Shown here piece after piece: positions 16,125-26,597 of a stretch of 64,000 bases of DNA. The notes beneath the pieces were generated by a model that saw only the letters and a list, made by a program, of their open reading frames with translations, ran no database searches and was not told where the DNA came from. Position 1 is the stretch's first letter, and every line of letters starts with the position of its first letter. Both the position numbers and the translations under genes were made by a program. The DNA comes from Corynebacterium sp. sy039 (GTDB taxonomy: Bacteria; Actinomycetota; Actinomycetes; Mycobacteriales; Mycobacteriaceae), in NCBI RefSeq assembly GCF_007904105.1, contig NZ_CP042325.1:2170001-2234000 (forward strand), read 5' to 3'.

Positions 16125-17700
16125 CATCTCTATGTCCTTTGCTGTACTTTCCACTAGGCTGCGCTATCGCTTCTCCAAGGGCAGGAGCAGAAATAGGGGC
16201 AGGGGCAGGAGCAGGGGCGAAAACACCACTCAATAGATCCACACCGCCATTATCGCGCAACACTACATCTTCTTTTTTAGAAATCATCTGCATAATGATT
16301 CCTACTGCAATCGCAATGACACAAATATCCCGACCAAGAATGAATAGATCAAGGAAATGCGCTGATACACCTTTGTTTTCCTTACCCATCATGTGCCACA
16401 TCAGCACCAACCACGTCAGCGAATCAATAACACCCCACGTAAAGATCAAACGCCATTTCGGAAACGCTAACACAGCAAAGCACAACAACCAGAGAGAATA
16501 CTGAGGACTCCACACTTTATTGACTAATAAAAAGGCAGCAATAATGAGATAAGCAAGCTCAGCTACACGAGGCTGTCGGGACACACGCAACCCAAAGATG
16601 AAGATCGCTAAACACGCACAAACAAAAAGACCGGAACTTACTACATTAAGCACAGCATGGTTGCCCGCAGAGCCAAAACCCTGCCACGGGGTTTCTCGGT
16701 AAAATACCGCATAGAGCGTTGTCCATTCCCAACCACGCTCAGAATTGAGGCGGAAAAATTCTTTCCACGCCTGCGGATATTTCAACATGATAGGCACATT
16801 GACGACTAACCATGTGCCCACCGCAGCCATAGTCATAGTAAACATCGGCATAAAGCGCTTCGTGCGAATCGCCACAATCAGATACGCACCCAAAAGATAG
16901 AGTGGCCATAATTTTAAGGACACGCCAATACCAATAAACACACCAGCCCATAGAGGTTTTTTCCTGGCCACAAACCATACTGCCAGCATAGCTGCGGCAA
17001 TTGACGGAATATCCCAATTGGTAAAAGCATGCGCAATGAGCAGGGGAGAGCACGCAACCACGAGACTATCCCACACTCGGTTACCGCATAATTGCGCCAC
17101 GATCCATAAAATCAGCAGCCACAAGAATCCATAGCAGATGGCGGTAATGGAAAAATAGACCGCTACCTCACTAATTTTGAGTGGAATATGGCGAACAAGT
17201 GGATAAACGATATGAGTAAGCGAGGCCATAATCCATTGGAATATGCCAGTTAACACCGGATACTCCATATAGCGAGTAACCCCATCGTCTACCCAAGAAT
17301 ACGCATAGGGGAAACCGGAATGATCGAGTCCTCTACCAGAATAAAGCGGGACAATATCGTTATAACAAGCAGAGACGTACTGTCTATTATTTATCCACGA
17401 CGACCGCACAATGCCATTATCGAGCCGACCCTGTAAACAAGGCGCCTTCGCTAAAAACCCGGCGCTAAGCATCCCTAACCCTAATGCGAAAATTACTCGC
17501 AGCGGGCTAAACAGCCTTTGCGTGCCTACGACGGCAAACCGCCCTAGTGCGCCGCCAAGAAAAGTATGCAATCCTGCCGCCGAGTTATCAGCATGGAGAA
17601 CCTGAACGCGATATCGTGGATCACCAATTTTTCCTGGCACTAATCGAGCTGGTGGTCGAGAATCATTCTGCTCACGCACTTGTCGACGCATAGTGGTCAT
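16117..17700 (-). CDS. GT87-type (DUF2029) membrane glycosyltransferase
   Basis: The 527-residue protein has about ten to twelve membrane segments and a periplasmic first loop with WVDDGVTRYMEYPVLTGIFQW, where acidic residues act in GT-C enzymes. It corresponds by position to mycobacterial Rv0051, between ponA and rpsF. GT87 enzymes use polyprenyl-phosphate sugars such as decaprenyl-phosphomannose on the outer face of the membrane. The acceptor here is unknown; lipoglycan or protein mannosylation is possible. Confidence 0.8.
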   Translation of the reverse strand: MTTMRRQVREQNDSRPPARLVPGKIGDPRYRVQVLHADNSAAGLHTFLGGALGRFAVVGTQRLFSPLRVIFALGLGMLSAGFLAKAPCLQGRLDNGIVRSSWINNRQYVSACYNDIVPLYSGRGLDHSGFPYAYSWVDDGVTRYMEYPVLTGIFQWIMASLTHIVYPLVRHIPLKISEVAVYFSITAICYGFLWLLILWIVAQLCGNRVWDSLVVACSPLLIAHAFTNWDIPSIAAAMLAVWFVARKKPLWAGVFIGIGVSLKLWPLYLLGAYLIVAIRTKRFMPMFTMTMAAVGTWLVVNVPIMLKYPQAWKEFFRLNSERGWEWTTLYAVFYRETPWQGFGSAGNHAVLNVVSSGLFVCACLAIFIFGLRVSRQPRVAELAYLIIAAFLLVNKVWSPQYSLWLLCFAVLAFPKWRLIFTWGVIDSLTWLVLMWHMMGKENKGVSAHFLDLFILGRDICVIAIAVGIIMQMISKKEDVVLRDNGGVDLLSGVFAPAPAPAPISAPALGEAIAQPSGKYSKGHRDGR

Positions 17701-17774
17701 GCGTTCAGTTCTCCTTCATTCAAGCAGTTATACAAAACTTATCGGCTCATACAGCCGTGACATCATCCTAGATT

Positions 17775-20192
17775 CTAACCGCCACCTAGTAATTCTTGCA
17801 GGATGTCTAAGCCGCCTTGATCCTGTTCTCCAGTATTGGCTCCGCCACCAGTGCCACCAGTGCCACCTGTTCCACCTGTTGCTCCGCCGCCGGTTCCAGT
17901 GCCGGCACCAGTGCCAGTTCCACCACCTGCACCGGTACCGCCAGTTCCAGTCGTAGTACCCGTGCCGCCTTGGGTTATGCCAGTTCCGCCACCTGTATTG
18001 GTAAGATCAGTCGTATCTGTTGCTGCGGAATCTTGCGGAGCAGGATCATTAGCGGAATTAGTTGTTCCCGATGTACTAGAAGAATTACTGCTTGAGCTGG
18101 AGTTAGAACTCGTAGCCTTAGAGCTTGAGCTACCCGAGTTACTTGGCGCGGTGCCATAATATACCTTTGCGCTATACCCTAAGGACATAGGGGAGCGGAA
18201 AGACATTACTTCTTCGTCTTCTAATGCGTTGTCAAGAATATCTTTCCATGTTGAGGCAGGTAAACCAGAGCCGTACATTAATCCGCCCCAGGAATTAAAA
18301 ATGGCAGATCCATCAGCTGTACCTACCCATACTGCGGTAGACAATTGCGGAGTCGCACCAATCATCCACGCGTCTTTATTATTCCCAGTATCGCCAAGCT
18401 GCACAGTTCCTGTCTTGGCAGCAGAAGGACGACCACCAGCAAGGGCATTATAGCCTGACCAATTAGCAATCGGCGCCATTGCATCGAGCACATTGCTTGC
18501 TACTTTTTCGCTCACTCGACGCTCACCAGGAGAGTTTTCATGCTGATAAAGCAGATCGCCATTAGCGTCCTCGACCTTTTCGACGAAATACGTATCGTGA
18601 TAAACGCCCAAGTTTGCCAGAGTAGCTAAGGCATGAGCCATATCAATCGGACGGGTTTGATACTGACCGAGGATAATGCCTTCATAAGGTTGGGCACCAT
18701 TTTCTGTTAATGTCTCTGGGATGCCTGGCAAAGAACGCGCAACGCCAAGAGCATGAGCCATATCGGCAGTATCTTGAGTGCCATTGGCAAGATCTTCTTG
18801 GAGCCGAAGGAAACTCGTATTGTAAGAGTTCTTTAAGGACTCTTTGATGGTACAAGAGCCACAACCTGAATCACCATCATTATTAGTAACGGTAATACCA
18901 CCAGGGAGCTGGAAAGGCGCAGAACTGTAATACGCAGAAGTAGGAATACCTTGTTGTACTGCCGCAGCTAATCCAAAAATCTTGAATGAGGAACCAGTCT
19001 GCAAAGCAGCATTAGCGAAGTCGAAACCAGTAGCTTCTTCACCGCCATAATAACCACGTACCGCACCTGTTGCCGGTTCTACAGATACCGCTGCCATCCG
19101 AAGATTCTCATTCTCGCCAGATAGGTTTTCTTCCACGGCATCTAATGTTGCTTGCTGAGTTTTAGGGTCAATAGTGGTGGTTACTCTCAAACCTTTAGTA
19201 TCAATATCATCTTGAGTAATGCCCAAAGCAAGAAGTTCCGCACTGACTTGGTTTTTAATATGCCCATTGGTCCCTTCTGCCTGTGCAGAGGTTTGACTAA
19301 TTGCTGGGTCCAGGGTTTCAGGATAAACCAATCCAGCACGCACATTTTGATCTAACCAACCAGAAGATACCATGCCGTCGAGCACATAGTTCCATCGTTG
19401 TTGTGCTTCTTCGATATTGACCCAAGGATCCAATTGGCTTGGTCGCTGAATTGCAGCAGCTAATACCGCTGCTTGTTCGACGCTTAACTCAGCCGCTGGG
19501 ATACCAAAATATGCACGAGCAGCTGCTTCGATTCCATAGGAGTTACGCCCAAAATAGATGGTGTTGAGATAGGCTTCGAGCACTTGATCCTTGGACCATT
19601 CTTGGGACATCTTGACCGAATACACGAGCTCTTTTGCCTTACGGCTGTAGGAGCGTTCATTACCAACTACCGCATTCTTTACATACTGCTGGGTGATCGT
19701 CGAACCGCCACCGGCAGAGTCATTGCCAGTGAGCTGCCCCCATACTGCGCGACCAAAACCGGTGAACGAAAACCCAGAGTTAGTGTAGAACTCTCGATCT
19801 TCTGCAGCAAGAACGGCGTGTTTAGTGGTATCCGACAATTGCGATACTTTGATCTCACTGCGATTACCCTCGGGTGGAACAATGCGCGCTAATTCTAACT
19901 TGGAGTCCGAAGCGTAGATCTCAGTAATCTGCTTGGTTTCTAACTCGCCCGGCTCAGGTACATCGGCAAGAATATACGCCACTATGAATGTGACAATGGG
20001 CACAAGGATGACAGCAAGAATGACACTCAGCAAAGAAAACTTCAGCCAGCGCCTAGAACTTTTCTTTACTTTATGCTGTGCTCTACCTTTTCTTTTAGGT
20101 GACGAACCAGATGTTTTTGATCTCTTATTTTCGGTCACTAGATCTGCACTTTCTGCTCTGTCATTACTGTCTTTACTATTTTCATCGGCCAT
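17775..20192 (-). CDS. ponA: Class A penicillin-binding protein (bifunctional)
   Basis: The 805-residue protein has a cytosolic basic tail and one membrane helix near 50-75. The GT51 transglycosylase domain carries EDREFYTNSGFS and TQQYVKN. The transpeptidase domain has SSFK (residue about 410), SYN and KTGT motifs. The C-terminal 130 residues are a Ser/Asn-rich then Gly/Thr-rich disordered tail. It corresponds to mycobacterial PonA1 by position and is followed by the GT-C gene. It polymerises and cross-links lipid II outside the membrane. Confidence 0.95.
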   Translation of the reverse strand: MADENSKDSNDRAESADLVTENKRSKTSGSSPKRKGRAQHKVKKSSRRWLKFSLLSVILAVILVPIVTFIVAYILADVPEPGELETKQITEIYASDSKLELARIVPPEGNRSEIKVSQLSDTTKHAVLAAEDREFYTNSGFSFTGFGRAVWGQLTGNDSAGGGSTITQQYVKNAVVGNERSYSRKAKELVYSVKMSQEWSKDQVLEAYLNTIYFGRNSYGIEAAARAYFGIPAAELSVEQAAVLAAAIQRPSQLDPWVNIEEAQQRWNYVLDGMVSSGWLDQNVRAGLVYPETLDPAISQTSAQAEGTNGHIKNQVSAELLALGITQDDIDTKGLRVTTTIDPKTQQATLDAVEENLSGENENLRMAAVSVEPATGAVRGYYGGEEATGFDFANAALQTGSSFKIFGLAAAVQQGIPTSAYYSSAPFQLPGGITVTNNDGDSGCGSCTIKESLKNSYNTSFLRLQEDLANGTQDTADMAHALGVARSLPGIPETLTENGAQPYEGIILGQYQTRPIDMAHALATLANLGVYHDTYFVEKVEDANGDLLYQHENSPGERRVSEKVASNVLDAMAPIANWSGYNALAGGRPSAAKTGTVQLGDTGNNKDAWMIGATPQLSTAVWVGTADGSAIFNSWGGLMYGSGLPASTWKDILDNALEDEEVMSFRSPMSLGYSAKVYYGTAPSNSGSSSSKATSSNSSSSSNSSSTSGTTNSANDPAPQDSAATDTTDLTNTGGGTGITQGGTGTTTGTGGTGAGGGTGTGAGTGTGGGATGGTGGTGGTGGGANTGEQDQGGLDILQELLGGG

Positions 20193-20200
20193 TGTAAGCC

Positions 20201-20581
20201 CTATTCCTCATGTCGTGTAGCCACTGCTTCTTCAAGCACATGATTCCACCTACAGACAGGACACACTTCTACAGTGTGGATGGAAAAGCTTTTCCCCTTT
20301 TCGACGTACTCCTGTATTTCTTTGAGAGTACGTGCACTTGAAGAAATTCTGCCTAACTCATCGCCATAGACCCAATACACAAATAATAACTGATTGTTGG
20401 CACAGATAGGGCATTGATAAGGTGCTGAAAAGCCATGATGCTGTGCAGCAGTAACCAGGATAAAGTCAGCATCACATATTTCTTCACGACGAATATGCCC
20501 ACCACGCCACGCTTGGAGCACCTGCAATCGCTGCAACTTATGCGAAATGACATTACAAAACTGAACTGACTTCGTTCTCAT
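20201..20581 (-). CDS. DUF5318-family protein
   Basis: The 126-residue protein starting MRTKSVQF matches mycobacterial Rv0049 in layout: EICDAD, HHGFSAPYQCPICANNQL, YGDELGRISSSART and HTVEVCPVCRWNH. Two CxxC pairs may bind zinc. It lies 8 bp upstream of ponA and shares its transcript. A start 11 codons earlier is open but does not fit the family. Function unknown. Confidence 0.8.
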   Translation of the reverse strand: MRTKSVQFCNVISHKLQRLQVLQAWRGGHIRREEICDADFILVTAAQHHGFSAPYQCPICANNQLLFVYWVYGDELGRISSSARTLKEIQEYVEKGKSFSIHTVEVCPVCRWNHVLEEAVATRHEE

Positions 20582-20737
20582 CGTTGCTTTGCCCATAGCT
20601 GTGTACACCCTCATCGGCTTTGCTGTATCTTGGTTTTATCCTGCTAGTTAATATACTCAATTTTATTTTTCTGATTTTCTTCTAATAGAATTACTGAAAA
20701 AATACTATCGAAAGCAAAAACAGCTAAACTACAGAGC

Positions 20738-21199
20738 ATGTCTAATTTAACCCCATACGAAATTGCGGCACTTATCCGTCCAGCACTGACAAAACTGCAT
20801 GTGCTTTATTTCCGTGTCGCCGAACATTCCGACCTCTCAGGTCCACAATTAACCATCATGACACTCCTGGCAGAGGAAGGTCCTCAACGCATTAGCAGCA
20901 TCGCTAAAGCAGAGGGCATCCGAATGCCTACCGCTTCTAACGCGCTCCACCAACTCGAAGAGCGTGGCATGATTGAACGCACTCGTGATGAAACCGACCG
21001 ACGCGGTGTACGCGTACGGTTAACCCAACTCGGCACCCAAGAACTAGAACGAGTAGGGCAGGAGCGCAATAAATACCTCGCGGATATGCTTTCTTCGCTC
21101 AACCAGAATCAACTAAGCCAATTAGAAAAACTGGCAGACATCATTAACGAACTTGCTGATTCCTATTCTGGCGCTGAGTCATCCGTCGAAAAGCGTTAG
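20738..21199 (+). CDS. MarR-family transcriptional regulator
   Basis: The 153-residue winged-helix protein has the recognition helix MPTASNALHQLEERGMI and the wing RDETDRRGVRVRLT (D-x-R-R-x7-LT pattern). It corresponds by neighbourhood to Rv0042c. The divergent DUF5318-ponA operon and the downstream stress-protein gene are candidate targets. Confidence 0.88.
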   Translation: MSNLTPYEIAALIRPALTKLHVLYFRVAEHSDLSGPQLTIMTLLAEEGPQRISSIAKAEGIRMPTASNALHQLEERGMIERTRDETDRRGVRVRLTQLGTQELERVGQERNKYLADMLSSLNQNQLSQLEKLADIINELADSYSGAESSVEKR

Positions 21200-21249
21200 T
21201 CTGCCGCCTCACCCGTTATTCCGCTTAGTTCACTTCGCTAGAGAGACTT

Positions 21250-22263
21250 ATGGAAACTAGCCTTAGCCATTGTCCACTGCGCATACTCGTCGCGTGGTCA
21301 CCTGCCGATTCCAGCACAGACGCCATTGAAATGGCAGCCTGGCTCGCGCGTACTGCCGATGTAAAAATACGATGCATCACCACCTTGCTACGCCCGTGGC
21401 CATCAACTGTCATAGCACGTCTAGGCAGCAAATATCGCAAATGGCTCAAGAAAGAATCTGAACGTCTCCAAAAAACAGTGCACAGCGAACTACTGCGAGC
21501 GGGAATTAAAGAAAGCCAGCTCAGCAAGCACTTTTCTGTGCTTGCCGACGGCACCAATGAGGCAACACTGCTCAATCAAGCCGCTAAAGACTTCAAGGCA
21601 GATCTCATCGTCCTCAGTTCTGGGGTAGCCACCCCTAGAAGTCGGTTTCGGCTGGTTTCTACTGCCGACTCTCTCTACCGCTCTTCTTCCACTACGTTGG
21701 GGCTGGCACCCCTTTCGCCAAAATTATCAAAACGCGGCGTAACCCGTATTAACTTCGGGCATATCAGCGAAAATGACTCCCCCGAAGGCTTATATCAAGC
21801 AGCGCAACTAGCACATTCTTGGAAAATACCACTGAGAATCCTCTCACTATCTCCTAGTGAGTTCGGTGAAAGTGTTATCTCAGAGCGTCTCGAACTACCG
21901 CATGAGCTCACGATGGAATGGCATGAAAATACCCTCGCCAACCTCGATAGACTCAGCGATAAAGTGCATGAGCACTTTCCAGATGTGGTTATCGAAAGCG
22001 ACATCGGCTCCGGCATTGGTTGGGCCGGCGCTTTCGACGGCGTGAAATGGAAAAAAGGCGATTTGCTCTGCCTTGGTGCCACACCTCAAGGAACAGTGGA
22101 ACGCGTACTCATTGGCTCACATACTGCAGAGATTCTCCCTCATAGCAAAGTTCCTATCATTATGTTCCCCTATGCTTGCCATCAGGAGACATCTCAAATA
22201 CACCACATACCTGCACAAGAAAACAGTGGTAATAGTGGTAATGAAAGTGCCACCACTATTTAG
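21250..22263 (+). CDS. Tandem universal stress protein
   Basis: 337 residues form two Usp domains (about 10-150 and 165-310). The first begins LRILVAWSPADSSTDAIEMA and ends DLIVLSSG. The second has GDLLCLGATPQGTVERVLIGSHT, near the G-x2-G-x9-G ATP loop of Usp proteins. It follows the MarR gene by 50 bp. The ligand is uncertain because the first domain's loop is degenerate. Confidence 0.82.
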   Translation: METSLSHCPLRILVAWSPADSSTDAIEMAAWLARTADVKIRCITTLLRPWPSTVIARLGSKYRKWLKKESERLQKTVHSELLRAGIKESQLSKHFSVLADGTNEATLLNQAAKDFKADLIVLSSGVATPRSRFRLVSTADSLYRSSSTTLGLAPLSPKLSKRGVTRINFGHISENDSPEGLYQAAQLAHSWKIPLRILSLSPSEFGESVISERLELPHELTMEWHENTLANLDRLSDKVHEHFPDVVIESDIGSGIGWAGAFDGVKWKKGDLLCLGATPQGTVERVLIGSHTAEILPHSKVPIIMFPYACHQETSQIHHIPAQENSGNSGNESATTI

Positions 22264-22286
22264 GAAGAAGAGGAGTATCAGTTCCA

Positions 22287-22976
22287 ATGAATGCTGCTCA
22301 CCAGGATAAACCAAAAACAATAGTAATCACGGGGGCAAGCCAAGGAGTTGGTCTAGCCCTCACTCAGCTTTTAGCTACCCGTAGCTGGCATATTCACGCA
22401 CAATATCGCAGTGCTATACCCGAACTTGATGCTGATATTGCCCAGCATATTACCTGGTGGCAAGCAGATTTCTCTCGCGGGGACTCAATTGCTATCCCAC
22501 AGGTAGACACCGTAGATGCGCTTAATCATTGCGCGGGAGTAGCTGTTCTTGGCGCGTGTGCTCACACCGCACATGAACAATGGGCGCAGCATATGAATAT
22601 CAATTTCCATGCCCCTATCAACCTCACAAATGCACTATTGCCGCAGCTACGTCATGCTCATGGCCATGTGGTCTATATCAACTCTGGGGCAGGGCTGCAT
22701 ACTCACCCGCAATGGGGAGCATATTCCGCTAGTAAACACGCAGCGCGTGCCTGGTGTGAAGCATTGCGTCAGGAAGAACCGCAGCTACGAGTGTCCTCGA
22801 TTTATCCTGGTCGTATTGATACGCAAATGCAACGATCAATCGTCGCACAGGAAGGAAAAGAATACCATGCAGATTCTTTCTTACGTGCCGATACCGTCGC
22901 AAAGTCTATTCTCCATCTGCTTGATACCCCGCACGATGGAGTCATTCATGACTTAATGATCCGCCCCCATAACTAG
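22287..22976 (+). CDS. Short-chain dehydrogenase/reductase
   Basis: The 229-residue Rossmann protein has the cofactor motif TGASQGVG, the NHCAG motif, the catalytic serine in INSGAG and YSASK. It starts 23 bp after the Usp gene. The substrate cannot be deduced. Confidence 0.88.
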   Translation: MNAAHQDKPKTIVITGASQGVGLALTQLLATRSWHIHAQYRSAIPELDADIAQHITWWQADFSRGDSIAIPQVDTVDALNHCAGVAVLGACAHTAHEQWAQHMNINFHAPINLTNALLPQLRHAHGHVVYINSGAGLHTHPQWGAYSASKHAARAWCEALRQEEPQLRVSSIYPGRIDTQMQRSIVAQEGKEYHADSFLRADTVAKSILHLLDTPHDGVIHDLMIRPHN

Positions 22977-22988
22977 CAGGATGGAAAT

Positions 22989-23489
22989 ATGAGCCCCTTT
23001 GAGTATCCCATCCTGGAACCAGACCAGCCAGAACATCCAGAAAATGATTTGCGATCTGATGCTGATTACGCCAACCGCTATCGACCACAACCACAAACTT
23101 TTGATGAGCTAGCGGATCAACCTGACCCCGTGGCACAAGCAGCAGCCAATAAGCGTTCCACAAAGCAAGCAATAATTTTTGCCTGTTTCATTCCACTACT
23201 TACTGCTGTTCTTTCTCTGCTCAGCGCAATGTTCATCCGCCACTTAGGTGGTATCCGCTGCGAGAGTAACCAAGCAGTATGGTTATGTACTCATGCGGCA
23301 CAGGTTTGGTGGCCAATCCTTACCAGTGCCATTCCGGTAAGTGGCACTCTGATCTGCGCATACATTACCTACCACAAGTATAAAAACTATCTGCGGTGGC
23401 GCCCGTGGATGGGAACCTTTTGGGCGCTTATCACTTTCAGCATGGTCTGGATGACCTCAGTGCTACAAATCAGCATCACCGCACACTAA
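22989..23489 (+). CDS. Membrane protein with acidic Pro-rich cytosolic tail
   Basis: The 166-residue protein has about 60 polar, proline- and aspartate-rich residues, then three membrane helices (about 62-84, 104-124, 138-160). Two cysteines (CESNQAVWLC) lie in the first loop. It starts 12 bp after the SDR gene. No family is recognised; its position resembles Rv0048c-type proteins. Confidence 0.7.
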   Translation: MSPFEYPILEPDQPEHPENDLRSDADYANRYRPQPQTFDELADQPDPVAQAAANKRSTKQAIIFACFIPLLTAVLSLLSAMFIRHLGGIRCESNQAVWLCTHAAQVWWPILTSAIPVSGTLICAYITYHKYKNYLRWRPWMGTFWALITFSMVWMTSVLQISITAH

Positions 23490-23518
23490 ACGCAACGAAG
23501 GGCTGCCTGCAAATCAGC

Positions 23519-24475
23519 CTATTCTGCATTGCTTGCTGCTACTTCTTTTTCTTTCTGCGCAAGTTCTGCAGCAACCTCAGCGCACTCTTCTTTACCGCAA
23601 TGACGAGTCTCAATGTTGTCGAAACAATCACGACACATCAACACTAAATCGCGACAAGTGTTTTCATTGACACAGTGATCAAATTTATTAGTTGGCTTAC
23701 CACATTTACAATGCCCAAGCTGCACGAATCCTGGATCTTCGACACCAGCACCAAACTCCATGTGCATTCTCTTGTCAAAGACGTAGAGGGAGCCTTCCCA
23801 CAGTCCATTGTTGCCATAGCGCTCACCATAGCGAACAATGCCACCATCAATTTGATAAACCTCCTTGAACCCACGATTAATCATGAGCGAGGAGAGAATT
23901 TCACAACGAATACCACCAGTACAATAGGAAATAACTGGCTTGTCTTTCATCCAATCATATTTCCCAGATTCTAACTCACGGATAAAGTCGTGAGTAGTTT
24001 CCACATCAGGAACGACCGCATTCTTGAACTTACCGATTTCTGCTTCCATCGCATTACGTCCGTCGAAGAACACAACTTCATCGCCTCGTTCTTCAACTAA
24101 TTGGTTCACCTGCTCTGGTTTGAGGTGCACACCACCACCGACGACGCCCTGCTCATCCACTTTCAACTCATCAGGCGCGCCAAAGGCAACGATTTCATCG
24201 CGTACTTTTACCGATAGGCGAGGGAAGTCGTCGGCACTGCCCTCTGACCACTTGAATGAGGTTTTATAAAAAGGTGCATACTCCCTGAACCGCTTGACAT
24301 AGGTTTTGCAGGCTTCAATATCGCCGCCGACGGTGCCGTTAATGCCATGCTTAGAGATGAGGATACGCCCTTTGAGCCCCAACAAAGTACAGAGTTCGCG
24401 CTGCCATAGCATCAATGCTTTGGGATCCGCGATCGGGGTAAATTTGTAATACAGCAGAATTTTGTCATCAGTCAC
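23519..24475 (-). CDS. trhO: tRNA uridine(34) hydroxylase TrhO
   Basis: The 318-residue protein has the YceA N-domain ([20 protein letters not shown]), a rhodanese domain with active-site cysteine in [12 protein letters not shown], and a cysteine-rich C-terminal zinc region (HCKCGKP, CVNENTC, MCRDCF). TrhO makes 5-hydroxyuridine at the tRNA wobble base in an oxygen-dependent way. It is divergent from the glycosylase gene. Confidence 0.93.
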   Translation of the reverse strand: MTDDKILLYYKFTPIADPKALMLWQRELCTLLGLKGRILISKHGINGTVGGDIEACKTYVKRFREYAPFYKTSFKWSEGSADDFPRLSVKVRDEIVAFGAPDELKVDEQGVVGGGVHLKPEQVNQLVEERGDEVVFFDGRNAMEAEIGKFKNAVVPDVETTHDFIRELESGKYDWMKDKPVISYCTGGIRCEILSSLMINRGFKEVYQIDGGIVRYGERYGNNGLWEGSLYVFDKRMHMEFGAGVEDPGFVQLGHCKCGKPTNKFDHCVNENTCRDLVLMCRDCFDNIETRHCGKEECAEVAAELAQKEKEVAASNAE

Positions 24476-24514
24476 ATGCTTATTCTAGCGCGCTAAGCGC
24501 GTAGCATATATTTC

Positions 24515-25347
24515 ATGCCCGAGGGACACGTTATTCACAAGCTCAGTCACGACCTTAACCATGCCTTTTGCCATAGCTCACCACTGGTCAGCTCACCGCA
24601 AGGACGTTTCGCACACGAAGCACAACTACTCACTAACCATCCTTTTGTGCGCGCCTCTGCCTGGGGAAAGCATTTATTTCTGGAGTTTGAGAATGACTCA
24701 CCCACGCATATTGTTCACATTCATCTTGGGCTTATCGGTAGTTTTCGTTTTGAGCCACGCGAGCACACCCCTGGTCATATTCGATTAAAAATTGATACCC
24801 AGACAATAGGGATATTCTCTCTGCGCACTTGCGCGGTCCACAATGGTGTCGACTCATCAGCGACCAAGAACAACACATAGCTACAACTAAACTCGGTATT
24901 GATCCTTTGCGCGCAGATACCCGCACCGAGCATATTGCGAAAATTAGAGAAAAGGTCATGCGCTCACAGCGCAGTATTGCTTCACTGCTGATGGATCAAA
25001 AATTATTTGCTGGTGTGGGCAATATCTATCGTGCTGAAACCCTATTCCGATTGCGGATTAACCCTTTTACGCCCGGAGCCCAGCTGAGCGCTTTCGACGA
25101 TATCTGGCAGGATCTCGTCTTTTTGATGAATGAGGGGGTTAAGACAGGCAGGATAGATACGGTTCGCCCAGAACATACCCCCCAAGCAATGAATCGCCCA
25201 CCGCGCAAAGATGATCACGGTGGGGAAGTGTATGTGTATCGTCGACAGCTGTTACCCTGCTATATCTGCGCAAGCCCTATTGCGCACACAACTGTGGAAG
25301 GCAGGAATCTATTTTGGTGCCCAACCTGCCAAAACACTAATTCTTAG
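24515..25347 (+). pseudogene. Fpg/Nei-type DNA glycosylase with an internal frameshift
   Basis: The 5' part begins MPEGHVIHKLSHDL, giving the catalytic Pro2/Glu3 of this family, and includes the beta-turn lysine in SAWGKHLFLEF. After about KIDTQTIGIFSL the frame is lost and would end at 24880. The matching downstream frame resumes with HLRGPQWCRLIS and continues through the helix-two-turn-helix (LFAGVGNIYRAETLF) to the zinc finger CYIC...CPTC. The slip lies between about 24795 and 24830; adding one base or removing two restores one 277-residue protein, a normal Nei2 length. Real decay and sequencing error are both possible. Confidence 0.8.
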
Positions 25348-26434
25348 CGATGGCAATGCGGTCTAAGAGGGTGCGCTGAGTCTCGTTGAAATTATCATCG
25401 GCAATGACAATTAACTGGGCGCGACCATCAGGTAGCACAGGTCCCCAGGATAATGCTTCCACATTGTCAATGGGGTCGGTGCCGTCGTTTTTGAGCATTG
25501 AGGCAAAGTCAAAAACTAATTCTTTTTTCACTGGGACTTCAGTGCCGTCGAGAGCGCTGCGCCCAAGCACATTGGTCGCGCCGTCGAGGGTGATGCGGTA
25601 GATTTCGCCTAAGTTGCCATTGTCTGGGATATAACCGCGCTCGATGATATAGAAACTGCCGTCATTAGCTGCGATAATTTCAGAAGGTCCGCGAAGTTTC
25701 GAGTGTGGATAACGCGGTCCAATCTCTACAACATATTCCGCAATTGCTTCGCCCTTGCTCAAGGAGTATTGGGTCAATCGCACTTTCATGCCGTGTTCTT
25801 CGGTATTTTGTTCACCGTCTTGTATGAGTGTTCCCTCATTGATGGTCATAAGAATGTCATCGTTGCCGTAAATGCGGGTGAGCCCTTCATTGGCTTGATT
25901 ATGTGAAATACCCATTTTTCCATCTGGGGTTGGCGCATGATATGCCGGCGCTGCTATACGACGTAACTCTTTGCCCTGTTGATCGCTAATGATGATGCCT
26001 GGTGCAATGAAGTTACCGTCTTTTGCCCATCCTTCGGTGGTCCACGCTAGGGTGCCGTCGGGAAGCAAACGGATTGATTCTGGGTCTACTGACTCTTTAG
26101 GGTATGGGTTTCCTTGTGGGTCGTGCAGCATGATGGTGTCTGTGACCTTGATTTTGTCATTAGCATTGTAGTCTGCGGGGATGGTCATGCGGTACATCCG
26201 AGATTTGCCAGTTGAGTCATCGCTAAGCGCCATGTATTCATCGCCGCCGAGGTGAGTAAGCCCGGAGATACCACCGAAGCCTTCTGCTGGTTCTCCTAGG
26301 TCAATGGTGGAAAGTAGTTCGCCAGTGTATTTTTCCTCAGCCTGAGCTGTGCCAGTAGCAAAGGTTAATTGTGCGGTAGCAATAAGACCAATAGTTGTGG
26401 CTGCGAGTGTTGATACAATGCTTTTTCGGTTCAT
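25337..26434 (-). CDS. Secreted phytase-like (esterase-like) beta-propeller protein
   Basis: The 365-residue protein has a signal peptide (about 1-32, ending GTAQA) and the phytase-like domain: FGGISGLTHLGGDEYMALSD, DPESIRLLPDGTLAWTTEG, SNEG-type blocks and LRGPSEIIAANDGSFYIIER. The family comprises extracellular propellers with unproven enzyme activity. The gene overlaps the 3' end of the convergent glycosylase by 11 bp. Confidence 0.83.
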   Translation of the reverse strand: MNRKSIVSTLAATTIGLIATAQLTFATGTAQAEEKYTGELLSTIDLGEPAEGFGGISGLTHLGGDEYMALSDDSTGKSRMYRMTIPADYNANDKIKVTDTIMLHDPQGNPYPKESVDPESIRLLPDGTLAWTTEGWAKDGNFIAPGIIISDQQGKELRRIAAPAYHAPTPDGKMGISHNQANEGLTRIYGNDDILMTINEGTLIQDGEQNTEEHGMKVRLTQYSLSKGEAIAEYVVEIGPRYPHSKLRGPSEIIAANDGSFYIIERGYIPDNGNLGEIYRITLDGATNVLGRSALDGTEVPVKKELVFDFASMLKNDGTDPIDNVEALSWGPVLPDGRAQLIVIADDNFNETQRTLLDRIAIAKN

Positions 26435-26535
26435 AAGCGCTAAGCCTAGGATCTCTGAGTAAAACTTATGTGAATACTGTGTGCATTCTTGTAGAAATAT
26501 CCTTGCAAAAATTATCTTGCACGGTACTCAGAAAA

Positions 26536-26572
26536 TTGTGAGGCACCAAGCTCAATGCCTAGCGCCTCACAT
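26536..26572 (-). terminator. Terminator downstream of leuS
   Basis: GTGAGGC and GCCTCAC (26538-26544 and 26564-26570) pair; the minus-strand reading ends in AATTTTCT. It lies 28 bp past the leuS stop. Confidence 0.65.
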
Positions 26573-26597
26573 CCAGTGTCTCAAGGGTTCCACGGGG

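Noticed and set aside
17836..18159. Pro/Val repeat frame opposite the PBP tail
   Set aside because: Antisense of the Gly/Thr-rich tail of ponA; repetitive by-product.
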